Shown here: one piece after another, positions 26,795 through 35,393 of the stretch
How the letters are laid out: each line of letters begins with the position of its first letter
Position numbering within the stretch: the stretch's first letter is position 1
Assembly: GCF_028737195.1 (NCBI RefSeq)
Contig: NZ_JAQZAJ010000001.1
Location: forward strand, 124,001 to 188,000
Direction: 5' to 3'
DNA: 64,000 nucleotides
Source: Pseudovibrio exalbescens
GTDB lineage: Bacteria > Pseudomonadota > Alphaproteobacteria > Rhizobiales > Stappiaceae
Made by a program: the position numbers and the translations under genes
Notes under the pieces: model-generated
Seen by the model: only the letters and a program-made list of their open reading frames with translations
Database searches by the model: none
What the model was told of the DNA's origin: nothing

Positions 26795-27767
26795 GGCGAT
26801 TAGCATCGGGGCAGGAGATGAGAGTGCACCTTACCTTCGCAAGGAGCTAAGGGGGACTTCGCAGGGCGGTGCGCGTGCCAAGGCTTTTGGCCAAGCCGCT
26901 TCTTGGGGCAAAGCGGTTCTGGAACGCATGCGCCTTCAGTTCAAACAAGTCTTGAGTTTGATGAGGTCACGACGCGGGCGTGTTTCCCGATTGCGTCGTC
27001 CGCTGCCTGAAGGGCATAAACCTCAGGATCTGGCCGCAGTTCTTTTGATGCTCGTTGGTCTGTCGATCGTGCTGTTTGATGCCATGGTGCCACCGTGGCT
27101 GGAGCAGATGCCCGATGGCTATGGCCCGTTATTCAGGCACATAACTGATTTGGGCAAGTCCGACTGGATGCTTTCCATAAGCGGTGTGTTGTTCTTGGCC
27201 GTTTTGGCTCAAAACCATGCTGTAATGGCAATGCGTGCGCGCCTTGGTGCCCATATAGTGATGACCTACGCTGGCTTTGTTTTTGTCAGTGTACTCGGCA
27301 GCGGCCTGTTGGCCGTCATCTTGAAGTGGAACATTGGTCGGGCACGTCCGAAGCTCTATGAGACCGTGGGACCAGTCCACTTTGACCCCTTCATCTGGCA
27401 TGGCAAATTCACCAGCTTGCCCAGCGGGCACTCCACGTCGGTTGCCGCCTGTGCGGTTGCGCTGGCTCTTATTTTCCCAACCTATCGGCGCTTGATACTG
27501 GTACTTGGGTTCTGGGTTGCTTTCAGCCGCATTATGGTTGGGGCACATTATCCCAGTGACGTGATTGCAGGCGTTCTGCTTGGGGGCTGTGTGTCCTATG
27601 CAATCGCGCGCTGGATGGCCCGACGGCAGATCGGGTTCAAGTATTGTTCTGATGGGAACATCGTTCCTGCGTTCGGAAGCACTTCGATGGCATTGGGGCT
27701 TTCTGCATTTGCAGAGCACGTGCGTACGCCATCCAAAGAAAAGTCCAAGACCAAAACTGCACAGTAA
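26751..27767 (+). CDS. PAP2-family membrane phosphatase
   Basis: A protein with six membrane segments and the three phosphatase motifs KWNIGRARP, SLPSGHSTS and SRIMVGAHYPSDV, so the catalytic His and Arg are intact. It probably removes phosphate from a lipid such as polyprenyl-pyrophosphate or lipid A. The start is uncertain: the GTG at 26751 overlaps the GT39 gene by 44 bp, and later starts (for example 26928) would trim a basic N-terminal region of about 60 residues. It is second in the operon. Confidence 0.85.
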   Translation: MVINLPLGSTLTGDRAISIGAGDESAPYLRKELRGTSQGGARAKAFGQAASWGKAVLERMRLQFKQVLSLMRSRRGRVSRLRRPLPEGHKPQDLAAVLLMLVGLSIVLFDAMVPPWLEQMPDGYGPLFRHITDLGKSDWMLSISGVLFLAVLAQNHAVMAMRARLGAHIVMTYAGFVFVSVLGSGLLAVILKWNIGRARPKLYETVGPVHFDPFIWHGKFTSLPSGHSTSVAACAVALALIFPTYRRLILVLGFWVAFSRIMVGAHYPSDVIAGVLLGGCVSYAIARWMARRQIGFKYCSDGNIVPAFGSTSMALGLSAFAEHVRTPSKEKSKTKTAQ

Positions 27768-27817
27768 TTGGCTGCTCCCATTGGAGGACCAGTCTGACAG
27801 AATACAGGAATATTGTG

Positions 27818-28606
27818 ATGAATGGCGGAAGAACGCGGGGGGCGCCTGAGATCAGCGTGGTCATACCTGCGAAGGACGAGCGGGACAATCTCCCCATCTT
27901 GCTTGATGAAATTGCTGCAGCACTTCACTCCCATCAATTTGAAGTACTGGTTGTCGATGATGGCTCGACCGACGGAACCGGGGAGGTTCTCAAGGATTAC
28001 GGTAGGGAAAACACCTTCCTGCGTGTTTTGCGGCATGATCGTTCCGGCGGGCAAAGTTGTGCGGTACGCTCCGGTCTGTGCCACGCGCGTGGTGCCATCA
28101 TCATCACGATTGATGGCGACGGCGAAAACGATCCTGCCTACATGCCTGAACTTCTTGCTGCCTTGAACGCGGGCGGTGAGACTGTTGGTCTGGCCGCAGG
28201 CCAGCGGCTGGGTCGCAAGGCCAGTCTTTTCAAGCGTTATGCTTCCAAGGCAGCCAACAAACTGCGCGGGGCGATGCTAAAGGACAACACCCGCGATAGC
28301 GGCTGCGGTCTGAAGGCCATTCGCACTGATGTGTTCAAGCGCCTGCCTTACTTCGACGGATGGCACCGATTTTTGCCTGCTTTGGTTATCCGTGAGGGTT
28401 TTGGGGTCGTTCACGTGGATATCGTCGACCGTCAACGCCGCCATGGCGTTTCAAACTACGGCATTTGGGATCGCGCACTAGTCGGGATCCTGGACCTTTA
28501 TGGCGTATGGTGGCTGCGTAGACGTCGCCGTTCCTTGCCGTCCATCAGCGAAGTTGAAATCGAACGGCCTGCCGTACAGAGCCGAGAATTTGCGGAGCAG
28601 GCTTAG
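27818..28606 (+). CDS. family 2 glycosyltransferase (polyprenyl-phosphate sugar synthase type)
   Basis: A 262-residue GT-A enzyme. SVVIPAKDERDNLP, VVDDGSTDGTG and the DGDGEND stretch (nucleotide-sugar and metal site) match the DPM1/ArnC/RgtE group that loads a sugar onto polyprenyl phosphate. No C-terminal membrane pair is seen, so it is DPM1-like in form. I chose the ATG at 27818 next to a GTG at 27815. Its stop overlaps the start of the LAB_N gene by one base, implying translational coupling. Confidence 0.88.
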   Translation: MNGGRTRGAPEISVVIPAKDERDNLPILLDEIAAALHSHQFEVLVVDDGSTDGTGEVLKDYGRENTFLRVLRHDRSGGQSCAVRSGLCHARGAIIITIDGDGENDPAYMPELLAALNAGGETVGLAAGQRLGRKASLFKRYASKAANKLRGAMLKDNTRDSGCGLKAIRTDVFKRLPYFDGWHRFLPALVIREGFGVVHVDIVDRQRRHGVSNYGIWDRALVGILDLYGVWWLRRRRRSLPSISEVEIERPAVQSREFAEQA

Positions 28607-28923
28607 TGTTTGAGAGCATATGGAATTGGCTGTACGAGGTTTTCGTCGTACGCCTCGATTTTTGGATGTTTTGGGGCCTTGCTGCCCAAGGCATGTTCAT
28701 GATGCGCTTTCTGGTGCAGTGGTTGGCCTCTGAGAGGGTCGGCAAGTCAATTGTGCCGATTGCCTTTTGGTTCTTTTCCGTCGGTGGGGGGCTGTTGCTG
28801 CTAACCTACGGCATCGCGCGTAAGGATGCGGTAATTATCCTCGGTCAAGGGCTCGGTCTGGTAATTTATTTCCGCAACTTACGTCTAATCTATAAAGAAA
28901 AGCGCAGAGATCCGAGTTTCTAA
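28606..28923 (+). CDS. LAB_N (lipid-A-disaccharide-synthase N-terminal domain) membrane protein
   Basis: A 105-residue protein with three membrane helices of the LAB_N family: FWGLAAQGMFMMRFLVQW, a Ser-Val-Val-Pro-like SIVPIAFWFFSVGGG and a final YFRNLRLIYKEKR. It starts at a GTG overlapping the GT2 stop (TAGTG). Small LAB_N proteins accompany polyprenyl-phosphate-sugar synthases. I recall RgtF serving that role next to RgtE in Rhizobium, but no symbol is assigned here. It is the last gene of the operon, before a terminator. Confidence 0.82.
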   Translation: MFESIWNWLYEVFVVRLDFWMFWGLAAQGMFMMRFLVQWLASERVGKSIVPIAFWFFSVGGGLLLLTYGIARKDAVIILGQGLGLVIYFRNLRLIYKEKRRDPSF

Positions 28924-28954
28924 GCAATTTTTGATCTCTCGCATGTTGAAACAG

Positions 28955-28995
28955 GCCCGTCGTAGAAGCTCTCTTCGGCGGGCTTTGTATTTTTG
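28955..28995 (+). terminator. terminator of the lipid-glycan operon
   Basis: GCCCGTCG (28955-28962) pairs with CGGCGGGC with one wobble and a 13-nt loop; the T-rich stretch TTTGTATTTTT follows. It lies 32 bp past the LAB_N stop. Confidence 0.75.
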
Positions 28996-29125
28996 CGTAT
29001 TTTTTGTGCAGGTACTACGTGGAATCTCGGAGAGAGTTCGCATTTATGCCGTAAATGCTTACGCCACAATTATTGATAGTTTGATTCAATCAAGACTTAT
29101 TTATAAATATTCTATTACTGCATAA

Positions 29126-29466
29126 GTAATACATTTGGTCTTTGAAAATCATATTGTTGGTGTTGCTAATATTGCATTGCACAACACCTGTGCAGATGAT
29201 GATTTAAAAAAAGGCAATCGCCTCATAAAGCACTCAAATAACTTAACTGTGAGGTTTGTCTCCTAAAGTTCGACGTTCAGGCTAGCCATTTCCTCTTGAC
29301 CGATCCTGAAAAATGTCATCGAATGCTTTCACAGGGGCAGTTGAAGCCATTGGGGGGCTTTAAGGGTACTACCTCGTATTCCCGGTCTTTGGCCTTTGGT
29401 CTTTGGCCTGCTGCGTCTGCCAAAATGCAAAAGCTAATAATTGGACTAGAGAAGAGGCCCAATTCT
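29126..29466. other. leader region upstream of aapJ
   Basis: The 341 bp before aapJ hold no convincing RNA or gene. A possible but poor promoter is TTGACC at 29296-29301. A 12-bp direct repeat, GGTCTTTGGCCT, occurs at 29384-29395 and 29398-29409. The long AT-rich stretch near 29085-29225 may carry regulator sites. Confidence 0.4.
29384..29409. repeat. 12-bp direct repeat in the aapJ leader
   Basis: GGTCTTTGGCCT occurs twice with a 2-bp gap, 58 bp upstream of the aapJ start. A repeat at this phase and place could be a regulator site or a small slippage product. Confidence 0.45.
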
Positions 29467-30501
29467 ATGAAAAGCAACATCCTTCCAGTAGCACTAAGTG
29501 CCGCCTTCGGTCTGGCCGCAATGACAGCCGCGTCTGCGAGCACTCTAGAGGAAGTAAAAGAACGGGGAACGCTAAACTGCGGTGTATCAACTGGCCTGGC
29601 TGGTTTCTCGCAGATTGACGATGCTGGTGATTGGCAGGGGTTTGACGTTGCAGTTTGCCGTGCAGTGGCTGCCGCAGTTCTTGACGATCCATCAGCTGTT
29701 CAGTTCGTACCGACAACAGGTAAGACACGCTTTACTGCACTCGCTTCTGGCGAGATTGACATGCTGGCGCGTAACACCACCTGGACCTTCAGCCGTGATG
29801 CTGACCTTAAGTTCACATTCATTGGCGTGAACTACTACGACGGTCAGGGCTTCATGGTTCCAAAGGAGCTAGGCGTTGAGTCTGCCAAGGAATTGGACGG
29901 TGCAACCGTTTGTATCCAGACTGGTACGACCACAGAGCTGAACCTTGCCGATTACTTCCGCAAGAACAACATGTCTTACGAGCCAGTGCCAATCGAAACC
30001 AACACTGAGGCTCGTCAGAATTACCTTGCAGGCGCATGTGATGTGTACACCACTGATGCGTCCGGTCTGGCTGCCAGCCGTTCCAGCTTCGAAAACCCGG
30101 CAGATCACGTGATCCTTCCAGAGATCATTTCCAAGGAGCCGCTTGGCCCGCTCGTTCGTCATGGTGACAACGAATGGGAAGACATCGTTCGTTGGACTTT
30201 GAACTCTCTGATCATCGCAGAAGAAAAGGGCATCACCGCAGCCAATGCTGACGAGAAGAAAGCCGCTTCGACTGCACCAGGTGCCGACACCGAGATTGCA
30301 CGCCTGCTGGGTGCGGAAGGTGAATACGGCGCAATGGTCGGCTTGGACAACGAGTTTGCTCTCAGAGCAATCAAGGCAGTGGGCAACTACGGCGAGCTGT
30401 TCTCCCAGAACCTGGGTGAAGACACCAAGATTGGTCTTGCTCGTGGACTGAATGCTCAGTGGACTGATGGCGGCCTGCTTTACGCGCCTCCATTCCGTTA
30501 A
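29467..30501 (+). CDS. aapJ: general L-amino acid ABC transporter, periplasmic binding protein
   Basis: A 344-residue solute-binding protein with a signal peptide (cleavage near residue 24, ATMTAASAS region). TLNCGVSTGLAGFSQ and VQFVPTTGKTRFTALASGEIDML define the amino-acid-binding SBP family, and WTDGGLLYAPPFR is its usual end. I chose the ATG at 29467, which has GAGAAGAGG upstream and starts directly at the signal peptide. It is the first gene of aapJQMP, and a hairpin follows it. Confidence 0.94.
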   Translation: MKSNILPVALSAAFGLAAMTAASASTLEEVKERGTLNCGVSTGLAGFSQIDDAGDWQGFDVAVCRAVAAAVLDDPSAVQFVPTTGKTRFTALASGEIDMLARNTTWTFSRDADLKFTFIGVNYYDGQGFMVPKELGVESAKELDGATVCIQTGTTTELNLADYFRKNNMSYEPVPIETNTEARQNYLAGACDVYTTDASGLAASRSSFENPADHVILPEIISKEPLGPLVRHGDNEWEDIVRWTLNSLIIAEEKGITAANADEKKAASTAPGADTEIARLLGAEGEYGAMVGLDNEFALRAIKAVGNYGELFSQNLGEDTKIGLARGLNAQWTDGGLLYAPPFR

Positions 30502-30518
30502 TCTGACCTGAAAAAGAG

Positions 30519-30560
30519 GGCGCTGTTGCTGCAGTTGGATGCGGTTGCAGCGCCTTTTTT
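30519..30560 (+). terminator. intercistronic hairpin between aapJ and aapQ
   Basis: GGCGCTG (30519-30525) and CAGCGCC (30548-30554) pair, and TTTTTT follows. The stem sits between the binding-protein and permease genes of one operon. It may act as a partial terminator or RNA stabiliser giving excess binding protein. Confidence 0.7.
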
Positions 30561-30590
30561 CTAAGAACAACAAAGAAGAGCGGACAGCTG

Positions 30591-31787
30591 ATGAGCGTAG
30601 CGACCTATTCTCCGGAGGAGAAGTTCCGACTCGGGATGCTGTGGACGGATTCTCGCTATCGGTCCACCACCATTCAAATCATCGCGTTGTTTATCGTGAT
30701 GCTGCTTGGTGCGTACCTGATTAACAACATCATTACCAACCTTGCCGCCCTCGGTAAGGATTTCAATTTCAGCTTTTTGTTTGAGCCGGCCTATTACGAC
30801 ATCAATCAGCGGCTCATCGAATACAACTCACGCTCGCCGCACTGGATGGCAGCCGTTGTTGGCATATTGAACACGCTGCTTGTGGCGGTGCTCGGGTGCA
30901 TTCTTGCTACCATCATCGGTGTGATTGCAGGCGTCCTTCGCCTCTCCAAGAATTTTGTGATCTCGCGGCTTATGTCCGTTTACATTGAGGTGGTTCGCAA
31001 CATTCCTTTGCTGCTGCAAATCCTGTTGCTTTACGCCATCTTTATTGAAGTGCTGCCACGTCCGCGTGCCAGTGAACCCATGCTTGACGGCATGGTGGTC
31101 GCGACAAACCGTGGTTTTTACATACCCTCTCTGGTTCTTGGCGAAACTGGCTGGATTGTTGTTGCAACCTTCTTGGCGTCACTTGCCGCCATCTGGGGTT
31201 TCCGTCGTTGGGCGCACAAGCGTCAGGAAGAAACTGGGCAGATCACGCCTGTTTTCCTGATCAGTCTGGCGATTTTTCTGGTTCCAACCACGGTGGTCTT
31301 CTTTGCTCTTGGGTCACCCATCTCTCTTGAGACGCCGGAGCTGAAAGGCTTCAATTACCAAGGGGGTATTCATTTGCGTAACTCGTTGGTTGCTCTGTGG
31401 CTAGCGTTGTCGATCTATACCGGTGCATTCATCGCGGAGATCGTACGTTCGGGCATTCAGGCAATCAGCAAGGGGCAGACTGAGGCAGCCTACGCTCTGG
31501 GCTTGCGTCCAAACCGGACCATGAACCTGGTGATCCTCCCGCAAGCGCTCCGCGTCATTATTCCGCCGCTCATCAGTCAGTTCCTGAACCTGACAAAGAA
31601 CTCTTCGCTTGCGATTGCAGTAGGGTACATGGACGTGACCGGAACGCTGGGCGGCATTACGCTGAACCAGACCGGCCGAGAAATGGAATGTGTGTTGTTG
31701 CTGATGGCTTTCTACCTGACGGTCTCCCTAACCATTTCAGCGGTGATGAACAAATACAACGCCTCTGTGAAGTTGAAGGAGCGCTGA
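30591..31787 (+). CDS. aapQ: general L-amino acid ABC transporter permease AapQ
   Basis: A 398-residue inner-membrane permease of the HisMQ type. It has the expected N-terminal helix near 30-50, an early permease domain start (AVVGILNTLLVAVLGCILATI) and the EAA loop ESGIQAISKGQTEAAYALGL-like region (residues about 285-305) that contacts the ATPase. The length and the large loop between about residues 165 and 250 fit AapQ. AapM starts 1 nt after its stop. Confidence 0.94.
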   Translation: MSVATYSPEEKFRLGMLWTDSRYRSTTIQIIALFIVMLLGAYLINNIITNLAALGKDFNFSFLFEPAYYDINQRLIEYNSRSPHWMAAVVGILNTLLVAVLGCILATIIGVIAGVLRLSKNFVISRLMSVYIEVVRNIPLLLQILLLYAIFIEVLPRPRASEPMLDGMVVATNRGFYIPSLVLGETGWIVVATFLASLAAIWGFRRWAHKRQEETGQITPVFLISLAIFLVPTTVVFFALGSPISLETPELKGFNYQGGIHLRNSLVALWLALSIYTGAFIAEIVRSGIQAISKGQTEAAYALGLRPNRTMNLVILPQALRVIIPPLISQFLNLTKNSSLAIAVGYMDVTGTLGGITLNQTGREMECVLLLMAFYLTVSLTISAVMNKYNASVKLKER

Positions 31788-31788
31788 G

Positions 31789-32916
31789 ATGACAAAAGAT
31801 AGCTCCATTGCTTTTGTTCTCAAAGAGCCGAAGGAAGCAGAGCCGGCGCCAATTGCGACCACGGGTGCACTGGCGTGGACACGGGAGAACCTGTTCTCAT
31901 CTCGGCTCAACACGGCTCTCACAATCCTGTCGCTGCTCTTCTTGGCATGGATGATACCTGGGCTCGTTCAGTGGACATTTGTTGATGCGGTGTGGTTCGC
32001 CAATTCGATTGATGAATGTCGCCAGCTGTCGCCCGGAGGGGCCTGCTGGGCAGTTATCACGGCGCGCTTTGATCAGTTCATGTTCGGGTTCTACCCCGAG
32101 GAGCTGCGCTGGCGCCCGGTTTTGGCATTCGTTCTGCTCGGTGTAGCTCTTTTGCCGGTGCTGTGGGATGCGGTTCCCGCTCGCAAGCAATTGTTTTTCT
32201 TCTCCGCCATTTATCCGCTTGTGGCGTTCGCGCTGCTGTGGGGCGACGGCTTCATCTTTGAACGCGTAAATTCCAGTGATTTCGGTGGCTTTCTGCTCAC
32301 CATGATCATTGGGGTAACCGGTATTTCGTTCTCACTGCCGATCGGGGTGTTGCTTGCCCTTGGGCGTAACTCGAATTTGCCGTTCATCAAATTGATTTGC
32401 GTCACGTTCATTGAGTTCATTCGTGGGGTGCCGCTGATCACGCTGTTGTTTGTTGCGTCCACGTTGCTGAACTATCTGCTGCCACCGGGAACCAACTTCG
32501 ACATCATCCTGCGTGTTCTCATCATGGTGACGCTGTTTGCTTCTGCCTACATGGCTGAGGTGATCCGCGGAGGTTTGGCAGCGCTGTCCAAGGGGCAGTA
32601 TGAGGCCGCAGATGCCCTTGGTCTGACCTACTGGCAGTCCATGTACCTGATCATTTTGCCACAGGCCTTGAAGATCTCGATTCCGGGAATCGTGAATACT
32701 TTCATTGGTCTGTTCAAGGACACCACGCTGGTTTCCGTGATTGGCCTTTTGGATCCGCTGGGCATTATTCAGCCGATCCTTGCGGATTCCACATGGAATG
32801 GTCTGGTTGTTGAACTCTATGCCTTTGTTGGGCTCGTCTTCTTCGTCTTCTGCTTTGCAATGTCCCGATATTCCATGTATCTGGAACGCAAGCTAAGCGC
32901 CGGTGATCGTCACTAA
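31789..32916 (+). CDS. aapM: general L-amino acid ABC transporter permease AapM
   Basis: A 375-residue partner permease. The EAA loop is in [23 protein letters not shown], and the second permease domain ends with [16 protein letters not shown]. AapQ and AapM form the membrane channel. It lies directly downstream of aapQ with essentially no gap, so both are translated together. Confidence 0.94.
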   Translation: MTKDSSIAFVLKEPKEAEPAPIATTGALAWTRENLFSSRLNTALTILSLLFLAWMIPGLVQWTFVDAVWFANSIDECRQLSPGGACWAVITARFDQFMFGFYPEELRWRPVLAFVLLGVALLPVLWDAVPARKQLFFFSAIYPLVAFALLWGDGFIFERVNSSDFGGFLLTMIIGVTGISFSLPIGVLLALGRNSNLPFIKLICVTFIEFIRGVPLITLLFVASTLLNYLLPPGTNFDIILRVLIMVTLFASAYMAEVIRGGLAALSKGQYEAADALGLTYWQSMYLIILPQALKISIPGIVNTFIGLFKDTTLVSVIGLLDPLGIIQPILADSTWNGLVVELYAFVGLVFFVFCFAMSRYSMYLERKLSAGDRH

Positions 32917-32963
32917 CGGTCCGGACCAGAGGAAGAACAAAAAAGAGATTTGGAGAAACAAGA

Positions 32964-33761
32964 ATGAGTGAAGCTAATCTGACTGAAGTTCAGGCTGATC
33001 GCTCAAAGATGCAGATTTCAGAGACTGAAGTTGCTATTGACATCATCGGTATGAACAAGTGGTACGGAGACTTCCACGTTCTGCGCGACATCAACCTTCA
33101 TGTCATGAAGGGCGAGCGTATTGTTATCTGCGGTCCGTCTGGTTCCGGCAAGTCCACCATGATCCGCTGCATCAACCGTCTGGAAGAGCACCAGAAGGGC
33201 AAGATCGTTGTAGATGGGATTGAACTGACCAGCGACCTGAAGCGCATTGATGAAATCCGCCGTGAAGTTGGCATGTGCTTCCAGCACTTCAACCTGTTCC
33301 CGCATCTGACCATCTTGGAGAACTGCACTCTGGCTCCGATCTGGGTTCGCAAGATGCCGAAGAAGCAGGCGGAAGAGGTCGCCATGCACTATCTGGAGCG
33401 CGTGAAGATCCCTGAGCAGGCCAACAAGTATCCTGGTCAGCTGTCGGGTGGTCAGCAGCAGCGCGTGGCAATTGCCCGCTCCCTCTGCATGAACCCAAAG
33501 ATCATGCTGTTTGATGAGCCGACCTCTGCACTTGACCCGGAAATGATCAAGGAAGTGCTTGATGTGATGGTTGGGCTGGCGGAAGAGGGCATGACCATGC
33601 TCTGCGTCACCCACGAAATGGGCTTTGCGCGGAAAGTGGCAAACCGCGTGATCTTCATGGACCAAGGGCAGATTGTGGAGCAGAACGAGCCTGAGGAATT
33701 CTTCACCAATCCTCAGCACGAACGCACGCAGCTGTTCCTCTCTCAGATCTTGCATCACTGA
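32964..33761 (+). CDS. aapP: general L-amino acid ABC transporter ATPase AapP
   Basis: A 265-residue ABC ATPase powering the importer. Walker A is GPSGSGKST at residues 57-65, the Q-loop is in [10 protein letters not shown], the signature is LSGGQQQR and Walker B is [14 protein letters not shown], followed by the switch His in VTHEMGFA. All catalytic residues are present. About 20 extra N-terminal residues precede the domain. It is the last gene of the operon, followed by a strong terminator. Confidence 0.96.
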   Translation: MSEANLTEVQADRSKMQISETEVAIDIIGMNKWYGDFHVLRDINLHVMKGERIVICGPSGSGKSTMIRCINRLEEHQKGKIVVDGIELTSDLKRIDEIRREVGMCFQHFNLFPHLTILENCTLAPIWVRKMPKKQAEEVAMHYLERVKIPEQANKYPGQLSGGQQQRVAIARSLCMNPKIMLFDEPTSALDPEMIKEVLDVMVGLAEEGMTMLCVTHEMGFARKVANRVIFMDQGQIVEQNEPEEFFTNPQHERTQLFLSQILHH

Positions 33762-33790
33762 TCTCAACGAGACGCTGTAATGACGATATG

Positions 33791-33817
33791 GAGCCCGGCG
33801 AGTTGCCGGGCTCTTTG
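33791..33817. terminator. terminator between aapP and tetR-family gene
   Basis: A perfect 9-bp stem, GAGCCCGGC (33791-33799) with 33805-33813, loop GAGTT, then TTTG. It sits between convergent aapP and the TetR regulator and ends 4 bp before the regulator stop. Confidence 0.85.
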
Positions 33818-33820
33818 CAT

Positions 33821-34459
33821 TTACGGATGCTGTGGCGTCAGAAGGCAGTCGATGCCGTGGACTGCAATCCGCTTCAGTTCTAACGCGCTCGCGCCCGCAC
33901 GAGCCCGCAAGCTGATCCCATTGAGAAGTATGCCGAGCAGATGACCGACAAGTGGGCGTTGTTCCTCCGGGATCGTTGGGGCCGTGCGGTTATCCTCTTG
34001 CAACAGCACCGCGAATTTGGCGTCCAGCTCCGAAATGATTTTCTGAAGAGCTGTCCCGATCGCCGCAGAATGAAGGGTTTCAGCGGGGGCCGTACAAGCC
34101 ACGAAGCATCCCGGATTTGCATCGGCTTTGGCCTCAGTCACAGCCAGTCCCGCAGTATAGATTGATATGGCCCCGTTGAAGATGTTTATCAGTCCGGTTC
34201 TCAGGTCAGGAGCCTCTTCAAGGGACTGTTCTGCCATGGTGGACATGCTTTTTGCAAAGAGCTCCAGAGACGCAATGTACATGTCCTCCTTGTTGCCAAA
34301 GGCAGCATAGAGACTTGGCCTGTTGATGCCCGTTGCTTTGGCAATGTCATCAAGGCTTGTGGCGGAAAAGCCGTTCTCCCAAAACAGATCCTTGATCTGC
34401 TCCAGAGCTTTTTCCCTGTTGAACTTTCGTGGTCGGCCCCGCGACTTGTGTTCCGTCAT
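33821..34459 (-). CDS. TetR-family transcriptional regulator
   Basis: A 212-residue repressor type. The N-terminal helix-turn-helix is at about 30-56 (GFSATSLDDIAKATGINRPSLYAAFGNKEDMY). The C-terminal ligand domain includes NPGCFVACTAPAE, a cysteine-containing stretch seen in many TetR proteins. It is divergent from an HD-domain gene, and the 88 bp between them carry a large inverted repeat that is the obvious operator candidate. The inducer is unknown. Confidence 0.92.
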   Translation of the reverse strand: MTEHKSRGRPRKFNREKALEQIKDLFWENGFSATSLDDIAKATGINRPSLYAAFGNKEDMYIASLELFAKSMSTMAEQSLEEAPDLRTGLINIFNGAISIYTAGLAVTEAKADANPGCFVACTAPAETLHSAAIGTALQKIISELDAKFAVLLQEDNRTAPTIPEEQRPLVGHLLGILLNGISLRARAGASALELKRIAVHGIDCLLTPQHP

Positions 34460-34521
34460 TTATGTACCGTTTCGCAAATTAATTTGATTGGTGCTTATTA
34501 TTATGCGAAACAGTACATAAA
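34459..34521. promoter_or_regulatory. long inverted repeat between TetR gene and HD-domain gene
   Basis: Two 18-bp arms, TTTATGTACCGTTTCGCA at 34459-34476 and TGCGAAACAGTACATAAA at 34504-34521, are inverted repeats with one mismatch and a 27-bp AT-rich spacer. The left arm overlaps the regulator start codon. Each arm holds a GAAACnGTAC half-site seen in TetR operators. One bound dimer per arm would repress both divergent genes. Confidence 0.75.
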
Positions 34522-34547
34522 TTTGATGGAGATGAGAAGGACAAACA

Positions 34548-35324
34548 GTGTCGATCAATCAAATGGGCACACTGGCCTGGGGGCGTCGAGAAGGGCGGTA
34601 TAGTCGTGGTCGGCTGACACGTCTTGAGCGTCTCGCCCTCGTGCGAAACATGGCGCATCTGCAACTCATCGAGCTTGGTGATCTTTTTCGGAGAAGGCTT
34701 GGGCTGCTGCAGCCTGAGCGGGCGCTGCTAGAGGAATTGTTGCCCAAGAAGACCGCTCTGGTGGATGATGCGCTTAGTCTGGCCAAAGAGACACATGCCG
34801 AGGCTTTGCTTCACCACAGTTGGCGCACCTACTTGTTCGGGGCGTTGCTTGGCCGCCATGCCGGGCTGAACTATGATCCAGAACTGTTGTTTGCCTCGTG
34901 TATTTTGCATGATCTGGGAATTTCCTCAGACCGGGACACGCATCCAGAAGAGTGTTGCTTCGCGGTGAGTGGGGCGGAGCGCGCATGCTCCCATCTTGCT
35001 GCCAAAGGCCATGATACGGACAAGGTGAACCGGATAGGGGATGCGATGGCCCTTCACCTGAACGCCTATGTTTCAAGCCGCCTTCATGGTGCAGAGGCTC
35101 ATTTGGTTTCGCGTGGTGCCGTTTGTGACTTGTTCGGCGCAGGTGTCCGGCGGCTTGCGGGAGCGTCAGTAGATGAGATCATGCTTCGCCACCCACGGGA
35201 AGGTGTTGTGGATGCTCTCGGTTTTGAAACTTTCCGTCATCTGCCAGGTACTCGCGCTGCGGTCATGACCGCGTTAGCCGGTGGCAATGCGCCCAAAACG
35301 CCGTTGGATCGCTATGGTAGCTAG
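34548..35324 (+). CDS. HD-domain phosphohydrolase-like protein
   Basis: A 258-residue protein. The metal ligands of an HD domain are visible: His89/His90 in HHSWRTYLF and the HD pair His121-Asp122 in CILHDLGIS. It resembles cyanamide-hydratase-like HD proteins. The GTG start at 34548 follows GAGAAGGA. It is the only target next to the TetR gene, so it is probably induced by the same small molecule. Its substrate is unknown. Confidence 0.78.
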   Translation: MSINQMGTLAWGRREGRYSRGRLTRLERLALVRNMAHLQLIELGDLFRRRLGLLQPERALLEELLPKKTALVDDALSLAKETHAEALLHHSWRTYLFGALLGRHAGLNYDPELLFASCILHDLGISSDRDTHPEECCFAVSGAERACSHLAAKGHDTDKVNRIGDAMALHLNAYVSSRLHGAEAHLVSRGAVCDLFGAGVRRLAGASVDEIMLRHPREGVVDALGFETFRHLPGTRAAVMTALAGGNAPKTPLDRYGS

Positions 35325-35330
35325 CGTAAA

Positions 35331-35372
35331 GAAAAAGCCTCGCAGATACAAAGCTCTGCGAGGCTTCTCTAT
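35331..35372. terminator. bidirectional terminator between HD gene and sseA
   Basis: A perfect 12-bp stem, AAGCCTCGCAGA (35335-35346) with 35355-35366, loop of 8 nt, with an A-run on the left and T/C-rich sequence on the right. Serves both convergent genes. Confidence 0.85.
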
Positions 35373-35393
35373 CAATTTGATTCTGGCAAAGAG

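Noticed and set aside
28931-29125. 64-residue Arg-rich frame after the LAB_N gene
   Set aside because: It overlaps the terminator hairpin and has no start signal or recognisable sequence; probably chance.
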